Shown in pieces: positions 34,088 through 43,869 of a stretch of DNA of 64,000 nucleotides. A program made the position numbers and the translations under genes. Source of the stretch: Pelomonas sp. V22. GTDB lineage: Bacteria; Pseudomonadota; Gammaproteobacteria; Burkholderiales; Burkholderiaceae_C. The notes under the pieces were generated by a model. The model saw only the letters and a program-made list of their open reading frames with translations. It was not told the origin of the DNA and did not search any database. The DNA lies in contig NZ_JAGIXS010000007.1 of NCBI RefSeq assembly GCF_030014915.1, positions 295,849 to 359,848 of the forward strand, given 5' to 3'. Positions within the stretch are counted from its first letter, which is position 1; every line of letters starts with the position of its first letter.

Positions 34088-35169
34088 GCGCGCGCAAACC
34101 TCAGCAGGCTGTGGCAGTAGCCGATGCCGTCGCGCACGGTCAGCAGGCGCAGCCCGGCGGCCTCGGCCAGACGGATGTAGTCCTGGCTCTCGTAGACCTT
34201 GCTGTTGCCGCTGGCCATGGCGGTGAAGTAGGGCGAGGTGTTGATCAGGCAGTAGGCCGCGATGTCGTAGCGCTGGCGGTCCCAGAAGGTGTCGAGCACC
34301 AGCACCTGGCCCTGTTCGGCGAGGCTGGCCGCCACCCGCTCGAAGATGCTGGCGATCTCGGCCTCGCCGAAGCAGCTGAGGAACTGGCTCATCCATACCA
34401 GGTCCATGCCGCCAGGCAGGGTGGCGGCGCCGTCGAGCAGGTTGCGCGGATGCAGCAGCGCGCGCTCGCGCAGGCCGGCGCCGCAGAGTTCGGCATCGGC
34501 CAGGGCGAGTTGCTGGGGCAGGTCCACCAGATGCAGCTCGACCCGCGGGTCATGCGCCAGCGCCGCGCGACTGAATTTGCCGGTGTTGGCGCCTATGTCC
34601 ATCAAGCGGCGCGGCGCGGTGGCGAACACGTCGGGCAGGATGGTGGGGAAAGAGGTGTCGGAGTAGTGGTGGTCGAAGGCGAACCAGCTCGAACGCGCCG
34701 GCTCGGGCAGCTCCGACAGCACCGGGTAGATGCTGGGCCAGTCTCCGAGGCCGCTCAGATGGGCGAGGCCCAGCGGCTTGCCGGCGTCCAGCGAGCGTTC
34801 CAGTTCAAACAGGCCCTGGTAGCAGACGTCGTGGACGAAATCGAAATTGATGCGCGTGATGTCGTCCGAGATCAGGCAGAAGCCGGCCTTGTCGAGCTGC
34901 CAGCGGCCGTTGTCTATCAGCACCACGCCGGCCGACAGGCAGGACTCCAGCACCAGCTTCAGCGCATAGCGGCTCCAGCGGCCAGTGGCTTCGAGTTCGT
35001 CCAGCTTGATGCCCGTCTCGCCCGCCTCGGCCAGCGCCTGCAGCATGCCGCGCTTCCAGGCGTAGCGCACGCAGTGGAAGACCACCGGGCCGAAGGCGAT
35101 CTTCTGTGCCTCGAAGCGGGCATCGAAAGCCCGCTGCCTGGGGGGAGAGAATCTTCTGGACTCAGTCAT
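34084..35169 (-). CDS. SAM-dependent O-methyltransferase, ApeB-like
   Basis: 361 residues. An N-terminal winged-helix dimerisation region precedes a class I SAM domain with DIGANTGKFS (about residue 190). The layout matches plant-type O-methyltransferases and those of aryl polyene clusters, which methylate the aryl head group. It lies between apeM and apeN rather than at the head of the operon as in E. coli. The stop overlaps apeN and the start overlaps apeM by 8 bases. Confidence 0.75.
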   Translation of the reverse strand: MTESRRFSPPRQRAFDARFEAQKIAFGPVVFHCVRYAWKRGMLQALAEAGETGIKLDELEATGRWSRYALKLVLESCLSAGVVLIDNGRWQLDKAGFCLISDDITRINFDFVHDVCYQGLFELERSLDAGKPLGLAHLSGLGDWPSIYPVLSELPEPARSSWFAFDHHYSDTSFPTILPDVFATAPRRLMDIGANTGKFSRAALAHDPRVELHLVDLPQQLALADAELCGAGLRERALLHPRNLLDGAATLPGGMDLVWMSQFLSCFGEAEIASIFERVAASLAEQGQVLVLDTFWDRQRYDIAAYCLINTSPYFTAMASGNSKVYESQDYIRLAEAAGLRLLTVRDGIGYCHSLLRFARA

Positions 35170-37456
35170 GGGGCATGAAGAAGGGGGTGAGCAACCAGGC
35201 CAGGAAGACGCCGATCAGCAGCGTGAGGCCGAAGGCTCGCAGGGCCGGCGTGCCGGAGAGCGCCAGCAGGCCGAAGGACAGCAGGGTCGAGGCGGCCGCC
35301 AGCGTGACCGAGAGAAAGGGCTGGGTCTCGCGCCGGCCGGGCTGCTCCAGCAGGAAGATGCCGTAGTCCACGCCCAGGCCCAGCAGGATCAGGAGCGGCA
35401 GGATGTGGAACAGCTGCAGCACCTGGCCGCCGATGGCGAGCAGGGCCACGGTGAGTGCACAGGCCAGCGCCGTCGGTGCCAGCGCGCGCCAGGCCCGGCG
35501 GCCGAAGCGCCAGGCCAAGGCCGCCCAGGTCAGCACGAAACCGAGGGCCAGCACGGCCGACATCATCAGGCGGTAGCGGCCCAGCAACTGGCTGACTTCG
35601 CCGACTTTGTCGACCCGGCTCACGCCTTCGAGCTGCAGGGCCGCAAGCGCCTCCCGCGTCTCGGGTGCCTCGGCGTTTTTCAAGAGCACGACGCTGGTGA
35701 AGTGAGCGTCCGGCCGACCCAGCGGGCCCAGCCACTGGGCACGCACGGGCTCGCTGACCGGGCTGGCGAGCCAGACCTTCGGTTCGAGCTCGGCGCGGCT
35801 TGCCTCGGCCAGCACGACAGGCTGGCCCAGCCGCTCGCTCAGCAGCGGCTGCAACTCGGCCGCGCGGCGCGATGCCAGCGCCGCGTCCTCGCGCTGGCGG
35901 CGCAGCGAGGGCAGCCAGTCGCTGACCGCCTGGGCTTCGACCTGCAGCCCGCGCAGCCGCGCCGTCAGGGCTTCCTCGCGTTCCAGCAGCTGCTGCTCCG
36001 TGCGGCCCTGGACCACGAAGAACTGGGTCAGCCCCGGGGCCTGCATCAGCCGCGCGAACTCGCGCTGCTGCGCGACGAGGGCGGTCGGTGCCGATTGCAG
36101 CTGGCGGATGTCGTCGTCCACGCGCAGGCGGCTGGCGCCCCAGGCGAGCAGCAGCGCACACAGCAGCAGCAGGATCGTGAAGCCGCGGCGGCCGAGGGCG
36201 GGCCAGAGCGCTCGGCGCGAGCCCAACCAGTCGGCAAAGCGCGTGGGCTGCAGGCGGCCCCTGCCATCGAGCAGCGGGAACCACCAGAGCACGGTCACGA
36301 AGGCCGCCATGAGGCCCACGGCCGAGAACACCGCGATCTGGCGCAGGCCCGGGAAGGGGGGCAGCGCCAGCAGCGCATAGCCGATGACCGTGGTCGCCAT
36401 CGCCAGGCTGACGATGGGGATCTGCCGCGCCAACATGGCCCAGCGCTCGCTGGCCTGCAGGCCTTGCCGGGCGCTGAAATAGTTGCTGCCGTAGTTCTCT
36501 GCCACGCCGAGCAGGCTGGCACCGAACACCAGGGTGACGAGGTGCAGCTCGCCGAAAACCAGCAGGCTGACCGAGCTGGCGACAGTGAGGCCCACGGCCA
36601 TCGACAAGGCCACCAGCAGGCGCGGCCGCAGCGAGCGGAAGGCCAGCAGGGTGAGAGCAACGATGCCCACCAGTGAGCCGAGGCCGATGGTGTGGATCTC
36701 GCGCTCGGCCTGATCGGAGGCTGCGGCGGCGAACAAGGGCACGCCAGCCGTGATGACCTGCGCGCCGAGCTGCTTCGCCGCCTCGGTGGCGGCATCCAGC
36801 TTGGGTTGCAGCGCACGCTGGGCGGCAATCTCGAAGCCGGAGCCCGCCAGTTCGATCAGCACCAGCGCGTAACTGTGCTCCGAAGCGGCCGGGTCGTTCA
36901 GCATCAGGCGGCCGTCCAGCACCCGCACACGGCTTATGCGGCCGCGCTCGGCCAGCCACTGGCCGAACAGGCCGATCGGATCGTCGGCCCAGGCGCCCAC
37001 GCGCGGCCCGCCCACCGGTTGGTAGAGGGCGGCCAGGGCCTGGTCGGCCAACTGCGCGGCGGAGGCCTGGGCCAATTGTTCGCGCGCCGAGGCAGACAGC
37101 AGGCCGGACCGCGCTGGCGCATAGAAGCCGAGCCAGGCGTTCTGGGCGGCGTCGTCCACGTGATGGCGGGCCGGCACATCGCCCAGCGCCTTGAGGAAGG
37201 CATCGGCGGCGCGGCCCGCATCACTCGCCGTGCCGCCGCCGATCAGCACGCTGATGCGGCGCGCACCGGCATCGGCCAGGGCCTGCGTGGCCTCGGCGGC
37301 CAGCGGGCGCTGCTCGTCGCGCGGCAGCATGGCCAGCATGTCGGTGACGGGCGCACGCTTGGCGACGGCCCAGTACCAGACGTTGTGGGCCACACAGGCG
37401 AGCACGAGCACGAGCCAGAGGCCCGCGAGGCGCCGGGTGACGCGCTCCAGGCTCAC
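35162..37456 (-). CDS. apeM: MMPL/RND-type membrane exporter, ApeM-like
   Basis: 764 residues from GTG 37456, which overlaps the apeL stop as GTGA; a much longer frame to 37945 is a read-through artefact. Two repeats each have one hydrophobic segment, a large periplasmic loop and five further helices, the RND topology of MMPL transporters. It probably exports the aryl polyene or its lipid conjugate across the inner membrane. Together with ApeL and ApeN it forms the transport module. Confidence 0.83.
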   Translation of the reverse strand: MSLERVTRRLAGLWLVLVLACVAHNVWYWAVAKRAPVTDMLAMLPRDEQRPLAAEATQALADAGARRISVLIGGGTASDAGRAADAFLKALGDVPARHHVDDAAQNAWLGFYAPARSGLLSASAREQLAQASAAQLADQALAALYQPVGGPRVGAWADDPIGLFGQWLAERGRISRVRVLDGRLMLNDPAASEHSYALVLIELAGSGFEIAAQRALQPKLDAATEAAKQLGAQVITAGVPLFAAAASDQAEREIHTIGLGSLVGIVALTLLAFRSLRPRLLVALSMAVGLTVASSVSLLVFGELHLVTLVFGASLLGVAENYGSNYFSARQGLQASERWAMLARQIPIVSLAMATTVIGYALLALPPFPGLRQIAVFSAVGLMAAFVTVLWWFPLLDGRGRLQPTRFADWLGSRRALWPALGRRGFTILLLLCALLLAWGASRLRVDDDIRQLQSAPTALVAQQREFARLMQAPGLTQFFVVQGRTEQQLLEREEALTARLRGLQVEAQAVSDWLPSLRRQREDAALASRRAAELQPLLSERLGQPVVLAEASRAELEPKVWLASPVSEPVRAQWLGPLGRPDAHFTSVVLLKNAEAPETREALAALQLEGVSRVDKVGEVSQLLGRYRLMMSAVLALGFVLTWAALAWRFGRRAWRALAPTALACALTVALLAIGGQVLQLFHILPLLILLGLGVDYGIFLLEQPGRRETQPFLSVTLAAASTLLSFGLLALSGTPALRAFGLTLLIGVFLAWLLTPFFMPHD

Positions 37457-38055
37457 TGGAACAGGCCCGGCTCGGCCGCACCCTCGGTGCGCGGGTTCTG
37501 GATCTGGATCAGGCTCTCGTCGCCATTGGCCTCGTAGAGCTGGATGCGGCGTACGAAGCCGTCGCCCTCCACCTCGACCTTCTTGAGCACCTGCTGCAGC
37601 GGCCCGCGCTTGGGCACCAGGCTCAGCTGCCAGCTCGCGCCCTGGGCGCCGCCACTCAGCTCGAACAACTCGGCGAGGCTGCTCACGTCGCCATTGAGCA
37701 GGGCGAACATCAGCGTGGTGATCAGGCGCACGGCCGGCTCGCGCGAGGCATCGAGGCGCATCGAGGTCTGGCCGCCCTGGCTGGCACGGATCTCGTTCTG
37801 CGTCAGCCGCAGCTCGCTGGCAAAGGGCTTCAGCGTGCGCCACAGCACGCCACGGCCGCGTGCCGCGACGAAGTTGCCGCTGGAGACCAGCGGCTTGGCG
37901 AAGCCGGGCACCCTCTTGGTCTGCGTGAAATCGCCGCGCAGCCATTCGGGCTGCTGCAGCCGCTCGCGCACGGATTGGGCGAGATCGGGCGCGGCCATGA
38001 CCGATGCCGCCGCAGCCGGCAGCAGGGTCGCGATCAGCAAGCTGCGGCGCTTCAT
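37453..38055 (-). CDS. apeL: LolA-like outer-membrane lipoprotein carrier, ApeL
   Basis: 200 residues with a signal peptide ending at VMAAPD. RGDFTQTKRVPGF near the N-terminus is typical of LolA-like carriers, with a beta-rich body. It probably carries the lipid-linked polyene across the periplasm. The ATG overlaps the apeK stop (ATGA). Confidence 0.8.
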   Translation of the reverse strand: MKRRSLLIATLLPAAAASVMAAPDLAQSVRERLQQPEWLRGDFTQTKRVPGFAKPLVSSGNFVAARGRGVLWRTLKPFASELRLTQNEIRASQGGQTSMRLDASREPAVRLITTLMFALLNGDVSSLAELFELSGGAQGASWQLSLVPKRGPLQQVLKKVEVEGDGFVRRIQLYEANGDESLIQIQNPRTEGAAEPGLFQ

Positions 38056-38471
38056 GCCGAGGGCTCCACGCCGAGCTTCTGCCACAGCACGGCCGGGCAG
38101 ACGTACTCCATCTGGCGCGTCGCGATGTTGAAGGCCACCTGGATGGTGTGGGCCTTGTTGATGACTTTGCCGGTCTCGGCGTCGCGGATCACGTAGTCGA
38201 CCTTGATCCGGTTCTCCCACTCAACGATCTCGGCGCGCACGATGACGCGGCGGCCGTAGGGCAGCATGTCCACGTACTTGAGCCGCATGTCGACGATGGG
38301 CCAGGCATAGCCCGACTCGCGCATCTGCGGGTAGTCGTAGTCGAAGCGGGCCATCAGCGCATTGCGGGCCAGCTCCAGGTACTTGACGTAGTGCCCGTGC
38401 CAGACGATGTCCATCGGGTCCAGGTCATGGAAGGCCGGGCTGAGCTCGATCTCGTGCCAGAGCTCAGGCAT
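38052..38471 (-). CDS. apeK: 4HBT-family acyl thioesterase, ApeK-like
   Basis: 139 residues, hotdog fold. DLDPMDIVWHGHYVKYLE contains the conserved Asp and His of 4-hydroxybenzoyl-CoA-type thioesterases. It may release the polyene or edit stalled intermediates. It overlaps the ammonia-lyase gene by 8 bases. Confidence 0.82.
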   Translation of the reverse strand: MPELWHEIELSPAFHDLDPMDIVWHGHYVKYLELARNALMARFDYDYPQMRESGYAWPIVDMRLKYVDMLPYGRRVIVRAEIVEWENRIKVDYVIRDAETGKVINKAHTIQVAFNIATRQMEYVCPAVLWQKLGVEPSA

Positions 38472-39999
38472 ACAAGCTCCAGGCCTGCTGGCGGATGCCG
38501 TTGATCAGGGCAAGCAGTTCCTTGTCCAGCGCGCGATCTTCATTGATCAGCGGCAGCCGTTCGGCCAGGTCGGCCTGCATGGCCGCCAGTGCGGGCGTCA
38601 AGGCCAGCGGCGCGAGGCGCTCGCGCAGGGCCAGGCCCTGGCGCGCGGCGATCAGCATCGCGGCAACGACCTGCTCGGCCAGGTCCAGCACGCGCAGCGC
38701 GTCGCGGGCGGCGATCGTGCCCATGCTGACCTTGTCCTGGTTGTGGCATTCGGTGCTGCGGCTGAAGACCGAGGCCGGCATGGTTCCTTTCAGCGCCTCG
38801 GCGGTCCAGGCAGAGACGCTGATCTGCAGCGCCTTGAGGCCGTGGTTGATGGCCGCGCGCTCGCCGCTGGCGCCGGAGAGATTGGCCGGCAGGCCGTGGT
38901 TGTAGCGGGCATCGACCAGCAGGGCGAGCTGGCGGTCCAGCAGGTCGGCCACATTGGCCACGGCGGTCTTCAGCGTGTCCATGGCCATGGCGATGTGGCC
39001 GCCGTAGAAATGGCCGCCGTGCAGCACGCGCTCTTCGACCGGGTCGATCAGCGGGTTGTCGTTGGCGCTGTTCAGCTCGTTCTCGATCAGGCTGCGCAGC
39101 CAGGGCAGGGCGTCTTCCAGCACGCCGATGACGTGGGGCGCGCAGCGCAGCGAGTAGCGGTCCTGCAGGCGGTGCTCGTTGCGCGAGGGCCGGTCGCTGG
39201 CCAGGTCGGCACGCAGGCGCTCGGCCACGCGCTGCTGGCCTGCATGGGGCTTGGCGGCGAACAGCGTCTCGTCGAAGTGATGGGCATTGCCGGCGCTGGC
39301 CAGCACGTTCATCGCCGTGAGGCGCGTGGCCAGGCGCACCAGGTAGTCGGCACGCGCATAGGCCAGGCATGCGAGGCCAGTCATCACGGCCGTGCCGTTC
39401 ATGATGGCCAGGCCCTCCTTGGGCCGCAGCCGCAGCGGCGTGGCGCCGGCGGCGCGCAGGGCCTCGGCGGCGGGCAGGGTCTCGCCCTGGACGCTGACCT
39501 CGCGCTCGCCGCACAGCACGGCCGCGAGGTAGGACAGCGGCGTCAGGTCGCCACTGGCGCCGACCGAGCCTTCGCTGGGGATCAGCGGCAGGATGTCGTG
39601 TTCGAGCAGGGTTTCGATCTGGCGCAGCAGGTCGAGGCTCACGCCCGACAGGCCCTGGCACAGCGAGGCCAGGCGGGCGCCGAGCACGGCACGGGTCTGC
39701 ACGGGGCTGAGCAGGGCGCCGGCGCCGATGCCGTGATAGGTGTAGAGGTGGTGCGGCAGCTCAGCGACCAGGGCCGGCGGCACGGCCACGGTACAGGAAT
39801 CGCCATAGCCGGTGGTGACGCCGTAGATCACGCCATCTTCGGCCAGCAGCTTGGCAACGAAGTCGGCACCGGCCTGGATGCGGGCCTGGAACTCGGGTGT
39901 GCGGCCCAGCTGGGCCGCGGCCTGGCGATGCGCCAGGGCGACGATGTCTTCGATGCGCAGGCGTTGGCCGTCAAAGACGATGGTCGGAGTGCTTGTCAT
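38464..39999 (-). CDS. Aromatic amino acid ammonia-lyase (HAL/TAL-like) of aryl polyene cluster
   Basis: 511 residues. ASG at 148-150 in VGASGDL makes the MIO cofactor and Y59 in IYGVTTGYG is the catalytic Tyr. The selectivity segment reads HHL (83-85), where tyrosine ammonia-lyases have xHL and histidase has SH. I infer that it makes p-coumarate from tyrosine as the aryl starter, which fits a cluster without a chorismate-based starter gene. Substrate choice needs an assay. The gene overlaps both neighbours. Confidence 0.83.
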   Translation of the reverse strand: MTSTPTIVFDGQRLRIEDIVALAHRQAAAQLGRTPEFQARIQAGADFVAKLLAEDGVIYGVTTGYGDSCTVAVPPALVAELPHHLYTYHGIGAGALLSPVQTRAVLGARLASLCQGLSGVSLDLLRQIETLLEHDILPLIPSEGSVGASGDLTPLSYLAAVLCGEREVSVQGETLPAAEALRAAGATPLRLRPKEGLAIMNGTAVMTGLACLAYARADYLVRLATRLTAMNVLASAGNAHHFDETLFAAKPHAGQQRVAERLRADLASDRPSRNEHRLQDRYSLRCAPHVIGVLEDALPWLRSLIENELNSANDNPLIDPVEERVLHGGHFYGGHIAMAMDTLKTAVANVADLLDRQLALLVDARYNHGLPANLSGASGERAAINHGLKALQISVSAWTAEALKGTMPASVFSRSTECHNQDKVSMGTIAARDALRVLDLAEQVVAAMLIAARQGLALRERLAPLALTPALAAMQADLAERLPLINEDRALDKELLALINGIRQQAWSLYA

Positions 40000-40907
40000 G
40001 CGAGGGGCTTTTCCCAGAAGGCGAAGAAGTTGAACCAGTCGTAGGGCGAGCGGCGCAGCCGGGCGGCCAGCGCGTCGGCGAAGCGGCCGGCGTGTTCGGC
40101 CAGCGCCTGCTCACGGGCGCGGCGCGGCAGTTGCACCTGGTCGGCCAGCCGCTCGAACTCCAGCGCATAGCCGCGGCCTTCGTGCAGGCACAGCATCAGG
40201 ATCAGCGGGCAGCCGAGCAGGCCGGCGATCAGGTAAGGGCCGACCGGGAATTCGGCCTCCGCACCCAGGAAGGGCACGGTCACCGTCTTGCTGCCGCGCA
40301 CCGGCACGCGGTCGCCGGCGATGGCAATGAACTCGCCGGCCGCCACGCGCTCGGCGAGCTTGAGCGTCAGTCCCATGTCGAGCGCCGTGACCTCGATCAG
40401 CTCGACGCGGCGCTGCGGGTTGAGCCGCGCCAGGATGCGGTTGAAGCTCTCGGCGTGCTTGGTGTGCACCAGCACATTGACCTTGAGCTCGGGGGCTTGC
40501 TCGGCGAGGGCCTGACACAGCTCCAGGCAGCCGGTGTGGGCCGTGACCAGCACGGCACCCTGGCCGCTGCGGGCCTGCGCGTGGACGATCTCGCTGCCGC
40601 GCGTCTGCACGCGCGCGAGCGGGTAGCGGCCGGCCATGGCAAGCAGCTTGTCCAGCATGGTCTCTGCGAACAGGCGCACATGGGCCAGGCCTTCGCGCCA
40701 GCCGGCTTGGGGCTGCACGCGGCGCAGGTAGTCGAGGCTGTGTGCACGCAGGCTCGGCTTCAGCAGCCAGTACACGGCCACGATGGGCCACAGCAGCAGG
40801 CTGACCACGGTGCGGCCCAGCAGTCGGTGCAGGCCGAACAGGAACCAGATGCCGGCGACGAAGGTCGATTCGCCCATCGCGGCCCAGTGTCTGGCGCGGG
40901 CCGTCAT
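39996..40907 (-). CDS. LpxL/HtrB-like acyltransferase of aryl polyene cluster
   Basis: 303 residues from ATG 40907, which overlaps the glycosyltransferase stop as ATGA. VTAHTGCLELCQ matches the His-containing active site of lauroyl-acyltransferase-like enzymes and GDRVPVRG is a typical later motif. A hydrophobic N-terminal segment suggests membrane association. It could acylate a lipid or sugar carrier of the polyene. In my recollection the E. coli ApeJ combines glycosyltransferase and acyltransferase parts; here they are two genes. Confidence 0.78.
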   Translation of the reverse strand: MTARARHWAAMGESTFVAGIWFLFGLHRLLGRTVVSLLLWPIVAVYWLLKPSLRAHSLDYLRRVQPQAGWREGLAHVRLFAETMLDKLLAMAGRYPLARVQTRGSEIVHAQARSGQGAVLVTAHTGCLELCQALAEQAPELKVNVLVHTKHAESFNRILARLNPQRRVELIEVTALDMGLTLKLAERVAAGEFIAIAGDRVPVRGSKTVTVPFLGAEAEFPVGPYLIAGLLGCPLILMLCLHEGRGYALEFERLADQVQLPRRAREQALAEHAGRFADALAARLRRSPYDWFNFFAFWEKPLA

Positions 40908-41638
40908 GTCGGCACCACCTTGCGCCACAGCAGGCGCGGCGCGCGCAGCAACATGCCAAAGAACAGCCGCGTGTGCATGGCCGAGATCAGGACGTTGTCG
41001 CGCCAGACGCGGAAATGCGAGACGCCGTCCTCGGGATAGCGGACGCGGGTTGGCAGGTTGGTGACGCGCATGCCGGACCAGATGAGGCGCACGGCGATTT
41101 CGGTGTCGAAGTCCATGCGCCGGCCCAGATGCTGGCCCTGCATGGCCTGCAGCGTGGCGGCCAATGGGTAGATGCGGAAGCCGCACATGGAGTCACGCAG
41201 CTCGAAAGAGAGGGTGTTGATCCAGACCCAGATGTGTGTGGCGTAGCGGCCGTAGAGCCGCGCCCGGGGCACGCTGTCGTCGTAGATCGGGCAGCCACAG
41301 ATCAGCTGTTCGGGCTTGGCCGTTGTTGCCGCGGCGAACCTGGGCACGTCGCCGGTGTCGTGCTGGCCGTCGGCGTCAATTTGCAAGGCGTGCGTCCAGC
41401 CTAGCTCGTGGGCCCGGCGCAGGCCGGTCATCACGGCCACGCCCTTGCCCTGGTTGACCGGCAGCCGCACGAGGCTCACCTCGGGCAGCCGGGCGAGCTC
41501 GTCCAGCACCGTGGCGCAGCCGGGCTCGCTCGCGTCGTCGACCAGCAGCACGGGCAAGCCGTGGCTGCGCAGCGCAGCAACCACGCCAGCCACCGGGCCG
41601 CCGTGGTTGTAGACGGGAATGACGGCGCCGAGCTTCAT
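40904..41638 (-). CDS. Family 2 glycosyltransferase of aryl polyene cluster
   Basis: 244 residues, GT-A fold: IPVYNHG near the start, LLVDDASEPG, the DADGQHD motif (the DxD metal site) and a DFDTEIAVR catalytic-loop region. It resembles dolichyl-phosphate-mannose synthase-type GT2 enzymes. It may add a sugar to the lipid or aryl polyene, acting with the adjoining acyltransferase. It overlaps both neighbours in ATGA junctions. Confidence 0.8.
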   Translation of the reverse strand: MKLGAVIPVYNHGGPVAGVVAALRSHGLPVLLVDDASEPGCATVLDELARLPEVSLVRLPVNQGKGVAVMTGLRRAHELGWTHALQIDADGQHDTGDVPRFAAATTAKPEQLICGCPIYDDSVPRARLYGRYATHIWVWINTLSFELRDSMCGFRIYPLAATLQAMQGQHLGRRMDFDTEIAVRLIWSGMRVTNLPTRVRYPEDGVSHFRVWRDNVLISAMHTRLFFGMLLRAPRLLWRKVVPT

Positions 41639-43302
41639 GGGGTGCTGAACTGGATCCGCCCGCTGGAGAACGGGCGCCCGGAGGCGTGGAAGCGGAAATC
41701 GAGCCGCCCCGGCGTCCAGGCCAGCGACAGTGTGACCTGCTGGCCGGGCGTGATCACTTGCTGGAACTTGAGGGCTTCGATGCCGGCGAACTCACCAGCG
41801 ATGCCGAAGCGCTCGCGGCCAAATAGCTGGGCCCACTCCACCTGCACCACGCCCGCAAGAATGGGATGGCCGGGGAAATGGCCCTCGAACTGCGGCAGCG
41901 CCGAATCGATGAAAAGGGTCAGGTCTTGCCCAGATGCGGTGGTCTGGATGGCGCGCAGCAGCGGGCGGCGCGGATCGAACTCGGCCAGCAGCCGGGCCTG
42001 CGTGGCCTTGCCTTGGGCATTGACCGGCAGTTCGGGCAGGAAGCGGAAGCGCCGGGGCAGGGCCACGCGCTCGACCACGTCAGCGAGGCGGGTCCGCAAG
42101 GCCTCGGCCAGCGCGCGCCGGCCCTGGCCGTCATGCAGCTGCCAGCCGGCTTCGCTCGGAACGGCCACCACGCCCAGTTGCTCGCGCGGCTCGGTGAGCA
42201 GCACCAGGCGCAGCTCGGCCAGCAGCGGCGAGGCGCGCAGCGCGGCCTCCACGGCGGCCAGCGAGACGCGCTTCTCGGCGATCTTGACGATCTGGTCGGC
42301 CCGGCCACGCAGCTCGAAGCCGCCGGCCACGGCCTGGGCGCGATCAGCGCCAGGCATCCAGTCGCTGCTCTCCAGGTGCGGCGAGCGCAGCCACAGCCGC
42401 TCGTCCTCGATGCGCCATTGCACGCCGGGCAGGGCCTGCCAATGTGCTGCTGCTCCGTCCTGGCGCTGGCGCCAGGCGATGCCGCCGGTTTCGCTGCTGC
42501 CATAGACCTCGATGGGTGCATGGCCGAAGACGCGCAGGCAGTCGGGCAGGGCGGCATCGGGCAGCGGCGAGCCGGAGCTGAACACCTGCTCGACCCCGGG
42601 CGCCTGCCAGTCCGGCAGGCGGCTCAGGTGGGCCGGGCTGGCGATCAGGATGGCGCGGTGGCCCGTTGGCGTCAGCTCGGCGATGTCTTCCAGCACGACC
42701 ACGGTCTGGGCCTGCAGCGGCCGCGCCGTGGCCAGCGGCCACAGCACGCGGAACAGCAGGCCATAGATGTGCTGGTGCGAGACGCTGGCCAGCACGACGG
42801 CTGCTGGCGCGGTGGCGCCAAAGGCCTGCTCCTGCGCGGTGATTTCGTCGAACAGCTGGCCCAGGCGCTTGGGCAGGGCTTGCGGCTCGCCGGTCGAGCC
42901 GGAGGTGAAGACGACCAGCTGGCAGGCGTTCGGGTCGAGCGGTGTGCTGGCCGTGGCCGCCGTGTCGGCCGGCTCGATGCGCGGCAGCTCGGGGGGCGGC
43001 GGCTGGTCGCAGGCGAGGGCGTCGACCTGGGCCGCCAGGGCCTGGCGGCTGGCCGCGGTCAGGTCGCCGGGCAGCCAGGCCTGCTTGCCTGCTTGCCAGA
43101 GGCCGAACAGCGCGGCCGCGAAGCGCAGGCTGTCCTGGAAGAACAGGGCAAAGCGCTGACCCGGGTGCGCCGCAAAGGCGGCTTGCCAGCGCCCGGCCTC
43201 CTGCAGGAAATCGGCACCTGCGACCGGTTCGTGGCGGCGCCAGCCGGCGACGGCGGGCGGGGGCAGCGTCAACAACGCTGCCAGGCGCTCGGCTGGCGTC
43301 AT
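41635..43302 (-). CDS. ApeH-ApeI fusion: acyl adenylase plus hotdog dehydratase
   Basis: 555 residues from ATG 43302 (ATGA overlap with apeG). Residues 1 to about 440 are an AMP-forming ligase: FTSGSTGEPQALPK is the phosphate loop, then YGSSETGG, a GRADQIVKIAEKRV hinge and a late NAQGK lysine. It likely activates the aryl acid and loads it on an ACP. Residues about 450-555 are a FabA/FabZ hotdog domain with EGHFPGHP (H475), the ApeI dehydratase. In the E. coli cluster as I recall it, these are separate genes; here they are one protein. Confidence 0.85.
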   Translation of the reverse strand: MTPAERLAALLTLPPPAVAGWRRHEPVAGADFLQEAGRWQAAFAAHPGQRFALFFQDSLRFAAALFGLWQAGKQAWLPGDLTAASRQALAAQVDALACDQPPPPELPRIEPADTAATASTPLDPNACQLVVFTSGSTGEPQALPKRLGQLFDEITAQEQAFGATAPAAVVLASVSHQHIYGLLFRVLWPLATARPLQAQTVVVLEDIAELTPTGHRAILIASPAHLSRLPDWQAPGVEQVFSSGSPLPDAALPDCLRVFGHAPIEVYGSSETGGIAWRQRQDGAAAHWQALPGVQWRIEDERLWLRSPHLESSDWMPGADRAQAVAGGFELRGRADQIVKIAEKRVSLAAVEAALRASPLLAELRLVLLTEPREQLGVVAVPSEAGWQLHDGQGRRALAEALRTRLADVVERVALPRRFRFLPELPVNAQGKATQARLLAEFDPRRPLLRAIQTTASGQDLTLFIDSALPQFEGHFPGHPILAGVVQVEWAQLFGRERFGIAGEFAGIEALKFQQVITPGQQVTLSLAWTPGRLDFRFHASGRPFSSGRIQFSTP

Positions 43303-43853
43303 GCTTCGGACCTCGCGTGGCGGGCGCGCAGTGTTCGGCGCAGCAGCCATTCACCGCCCATCAGGGCGCCGATGAGCAGGTAGGCGATCAGGCCGTTGTA
43401 GAGCGCCCAGGTCTCGGCCGACGCCCACAGTGCGGTGGCGAGGGCGATGCCGCCGTTCAGCACGAAGAAGGCGCACCAGACCTCGGTGACGCGGCGGGTG
43501 TAGGCCTGGCCATGGGCGTCGAGATTGGGGTCCTGCAGCCGGGCGATGCGCTCGACCATGCTGGGGCCACGCACCAGGCTCATGGCGAACACCAACAGCA
43601 GTACGAGGTTGACCAGCACGGGGTAGAGCTTGAGCGGCAGGCTTGCATTGAGCAGGGCGGTGCTGCCGGCCAGCAGCAGGGCTGCCAGCGCGAGCCAGCG
43701 TCCCTGCAAGACCTGGGCACCGCCGGCCATCCAGCGCAAACCGCCCAGCACCAGCAACAGCAGGGCCAGGTAGCGGGGCTCGACATGCCCCAGGCTGAAA
43801 TACACGATCAGCGGATATGCGCCCGTCAGGGCCAGCACCAGGGCCCAGCGCAT
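43299..43853 (-). CDS. apeG: COG4648-type membrane protein, ApeG-like
   Basis: 184 residues with about five hydrophobic segments. The cytoplasmic loop contains MVERIARLQDPNLDAHG, and TRRVTEVWCAFFVLNG is the region that identifies the family. It is a constant member of aryl polyene clusters; its role is not known, perhaps scaffolding at the inner membrane. Confidence 0.78.
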   Translation of the reverse strand: MRWALVLALTGAYPLIVYFSLGHVEPRYLALLLLVLGGLRWMAGGAQVLQGRWLALAALLLAGSTALLNASLPLKLYPVLVNLVLLLVFAMSLVRGPSMVERIARLQDPNLDAHGQAYTRRVTEVWCAFFVLNGGIALATALWASAETWALYNGLIAYLLIGALMGGEWLLRRTLRARHARSEA

Positions 43854-43869
43854 GGCGTGCCCTATTGCC

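Noticed and set aside
35166..36959. 597-codon alternative frame in the exporter gene
   Set aside because: It overlaps apeM on the same strand in another frame and lacks membrane segments; apeM has the RND topology and a coupled GTG start.
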